7,109 bases of DNA from JBDSLU01 sp039916225. GTDB lineage: Bacteria; Acidobacteriota; Vicinamibacteria; Vicinamibacterales; Vicinamibacteraceae. A program made the translations under genes and the position numbers. Shown one piece after another: positions 5,831 to 7,109 of this stretch; within the stretch, counting starts at the first letter, position 1; every line of letters begins with the position of its first letter. The notes under the pieces are model-generated. The model was not told the DNA's origin. It saw only the letters and a list, made by a program, of their open reading frames with translations, and did no database searches. Location: positions 1 to 7,109 of the forward strand of contig JBDSLU010000181.1 of NCBI GenBank assembly GCA_039916225.1, in the 5' to 3' direction.

Positions 5831-7109
5831 CTAGAACACCAGCCGCGCGGCGAACTGCAGCAGCCGCGGTGAGCCGGCGGCGAGGATGCGGCCGAAGTTG
5901 GCCGAGTTCAGGTCGGCGACGGGCAGGCCGAAGTTGGCGTGGTTGGCCAGGTTGAAGGCCTCGGCGCGGACCTGCAGCCGGGTCCGGTCGGTCAGCGTGA
6001 AGTTCCGGACCAGCGACAGGTCGACGTTGGTGAAGGCCGGGCCGCGGGCGATGTTGCGGCCGGCATCGCCGAACTGGCCGGCCTGCGTCTGGGGATTGAG
6101 GCGTGCGAAGGACGACCGGGCGATCCACTCGTCGACGGTGTGCGCGCCAGCGTTGGGGTCGCCGACCAGGTTCGGCCGGCTGGCGGCGAAGCCCGAGATC
6201 GGGGGGCTGTTGGCCTGGAGGGCGACGTTGGCCGTGTCGGACACGGTGAACGGCGTGCCCGAGTTGTGCGTGGCGATGACGCTGATCTGCCAGCCGCCGG
6301 CGATCCGCTGCAGCGAGGCCGAGGCGGTGGCGGGCAGCCGCGGCTCCCAGGTCGCGCTGGCCACGAAGCGATGCCGGGCGTCGAACAGCGACGGGCCGTA
6401 TTCCGCTTTCAGATCGAGCGGGTTCTGGGCCAGGTCGTTCTCGCCGGCGAGCGGCTTGGCCGCCGCGCCGGAGAGGTTCATCGCCGACAGCTCGTCGAGC
6501 GACTTCGAATACCAATAGGACACGTTGAGGCCGAGCCCGTCACCGAAGCGCCGCGACAGGCTGGCCTGTCCGGCGTGGTAGTTGGCGCTCGTGACGTTAC
6601 GCAACATCGCGATCGTCGAGAAGTCGCAGGTGCCACCGTCGGCCGGGCAGTTGGCGTAGAGGCGGCGGCGATCGGCGTTCTGGGCCGTCGCGCCGGGGCC
6701 GTTGATGGCCGGGTTCGCCTCGACGTTGCGCGGCAGGTTGCGGCCGGTGGCGCCGACGTAGCGGACCTCGGCCAGGTATCTCCCGCCGAGGGCGCGCTGC
6801 ACGCTCAGGTTCCAGTTCTGGGCGTAGGGCGCCTTGGCGTCGGGGTCGATCGCGAAGACCGTCGATGGCCGCACGAACGTGTCGGGCTGCGGGTAGGCGC
6901 GGCCCTGGTAAGGGTTCTGGAAGTTCAGGCCCTGGCCGCTGTACTGGTTGAACTGGGCCCACGGAATGGCGCTCACCGGACCCTGCGAGGCGGTGCCCGA
7001 GCCGTTCTGGAACTGGTCGTAGAACAGCCCGTAGCTCGATCGGATCGACCACAGCCCGTCGCCGGTCGGATCCCAGACCACGCCGACCCGCGGCATGACC
7101 CCGTTGGCG
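5831..7109 (-). CDS. TonB-dependent receptor, Oar-like (C-terminal part of barrel; 5' partial)
   Basis: The C-terminal 426 or so residues of an outer-membrane TonB-dependent receptor; the frame is open through the right edge, so the N-terminal carboxypeptidase-regulatory-like domain and plug are not visible. Near the edge, VMPRVGVVWDPTGDG and SIRSSYGLFYDQFQNG match the late-barrel pattern PRxGxxWDPxGDGxxxIRxxYGxFYDQ of receptors abundant in Acidobacteriota. Further marks are NWNLSVQRALGGRYLAEVRY, a YVGATGRNLPRN strand, repeated aromatic/hydrophobic alternation, FNLANHANFGLPVADLNSAN near the end, and a final strand RLLQFAARLVF with the terminal Phe typical of BAM substrates. One loop holds a Cys pair (CPADGGTC). 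Such receptors move large or scarce nutrients (glycans, peptides, chelates) across the outer membrane using TonB energy. The direct abutment to an MFS gene suggests a shared uptake role, but neither substrate can be read from sequence. Confidence 0.9.
   Translation of the reverse strand, partial: ANGVMPRVGVVWDPTGDGLWSIRSSYGLFYDQFQNGSGTASQGPVSAIPWAQFNQYSGQGLNFQNPYQGRAYPQPDTFVRPSTVFAIDPDAKAPYAQNWNLSVQRALGGRYLAEVRYVGATGRNLPRNVEANPAINGPGATAQNADRRRLYANCPADGGTCDFSTIAMLRNVTSANYHAGQASLSRRFGDGLGLNVSYWYSKSLDELSAMNLSGAAAKPLAGENDLAQNPLDLKAEYGPSLFDARHRFVASATWEPRLPATASASLQRIAGGWQISVIATHNSGTPFTVSDTANVALQANSPPISGFAASRPNLVGDPNAGAHTVDEWIARSSFARLNPQTQAGQFGDAGRNIARGPAFTNVDLSLVRNFTLTDRTRLQVRAEAFNLANHANFGLPVADLNSANFGRILAAGSPRLLQFAARLVF

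Noticed and set aside
4583..5872. A 429-codon plus-strand frame antisense to the MFS gene
   Set aside because: Composition is dominated by Arg, Asp, Glu, Ala and Gly with no hydrophobic core or motif; it is the complement of transporter codons in GC-rich DNA.

Overview
The window is GC-rich (about 70% in most genes, by rough counts) and carries protein-coding genes typical of a free-living soil or sediment bacterium. The best taxonomic guess is Acidobacteriota, perhaps Vicinamibacteria. It rests mainly on the TonB-dependent receptor at the right edge, whose barrel and C-terminus resemble the Oar-like receptors that are expanded in that phylum. This is inference from protein style; no 16S rRNA or marker gene is present.

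Layout, left to right. (1) 1-1130, plus strand: 3' part of a hybrid sensor histidine kinase with a C-terminal receiver domain. (2) 1131-1552: intergenic, holding copy 1 of a structured repeat, a possible 54-residue membrane ORF on the minus strand, and a GC-rich hairpin. (3) 1553-2386, plus strand: urate oxidase with all the ligand and catalytic residues I could check. (4) 2387-3339: lower-GC stretch with repeat copies 2 and 3 in inverted orientation around a frameshifted minus-strand gene of unknown function. (5) 3340-7109, minus strand, a same-strand run of four genes transcribed right to left: TonB-dependent receptor (partial), MFS carboxylate-type transporter, class D (OXA-like) serine beta-lactamase, and a DUF4180 protein. 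The receptor and transporter abut with no spacer, and the beta-lactamase and DUF4180 genes share a 4-base ATGA overlap. These are two tightly packed pairs separated by 68 bases.

The most unusual content is a roughly 130-bp imperfect palindrome present three times (1161-1288, 2409-2538, 3190-3319). An 8-bp outer stem has a different sequence in copy 1 than in copies 2 and 3, yet both arms remain complementary in every copy. An inner 10-bp stem shows a further compensated pair. Each copy starts 20-30 bases after a stop codon and lies in the same orientation as the gene it follows (histidine kinase, uricase, DUF4180). This suggests a folded RNA or single-stranded DNA element tied to gene 3' ends, comparable in size and style to ERIC-type elements. 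I do not recognise it as a named family. The genes themselves belong to known families; I see no defence system, CRISPR array, transposase, tRNA or rRNA here.
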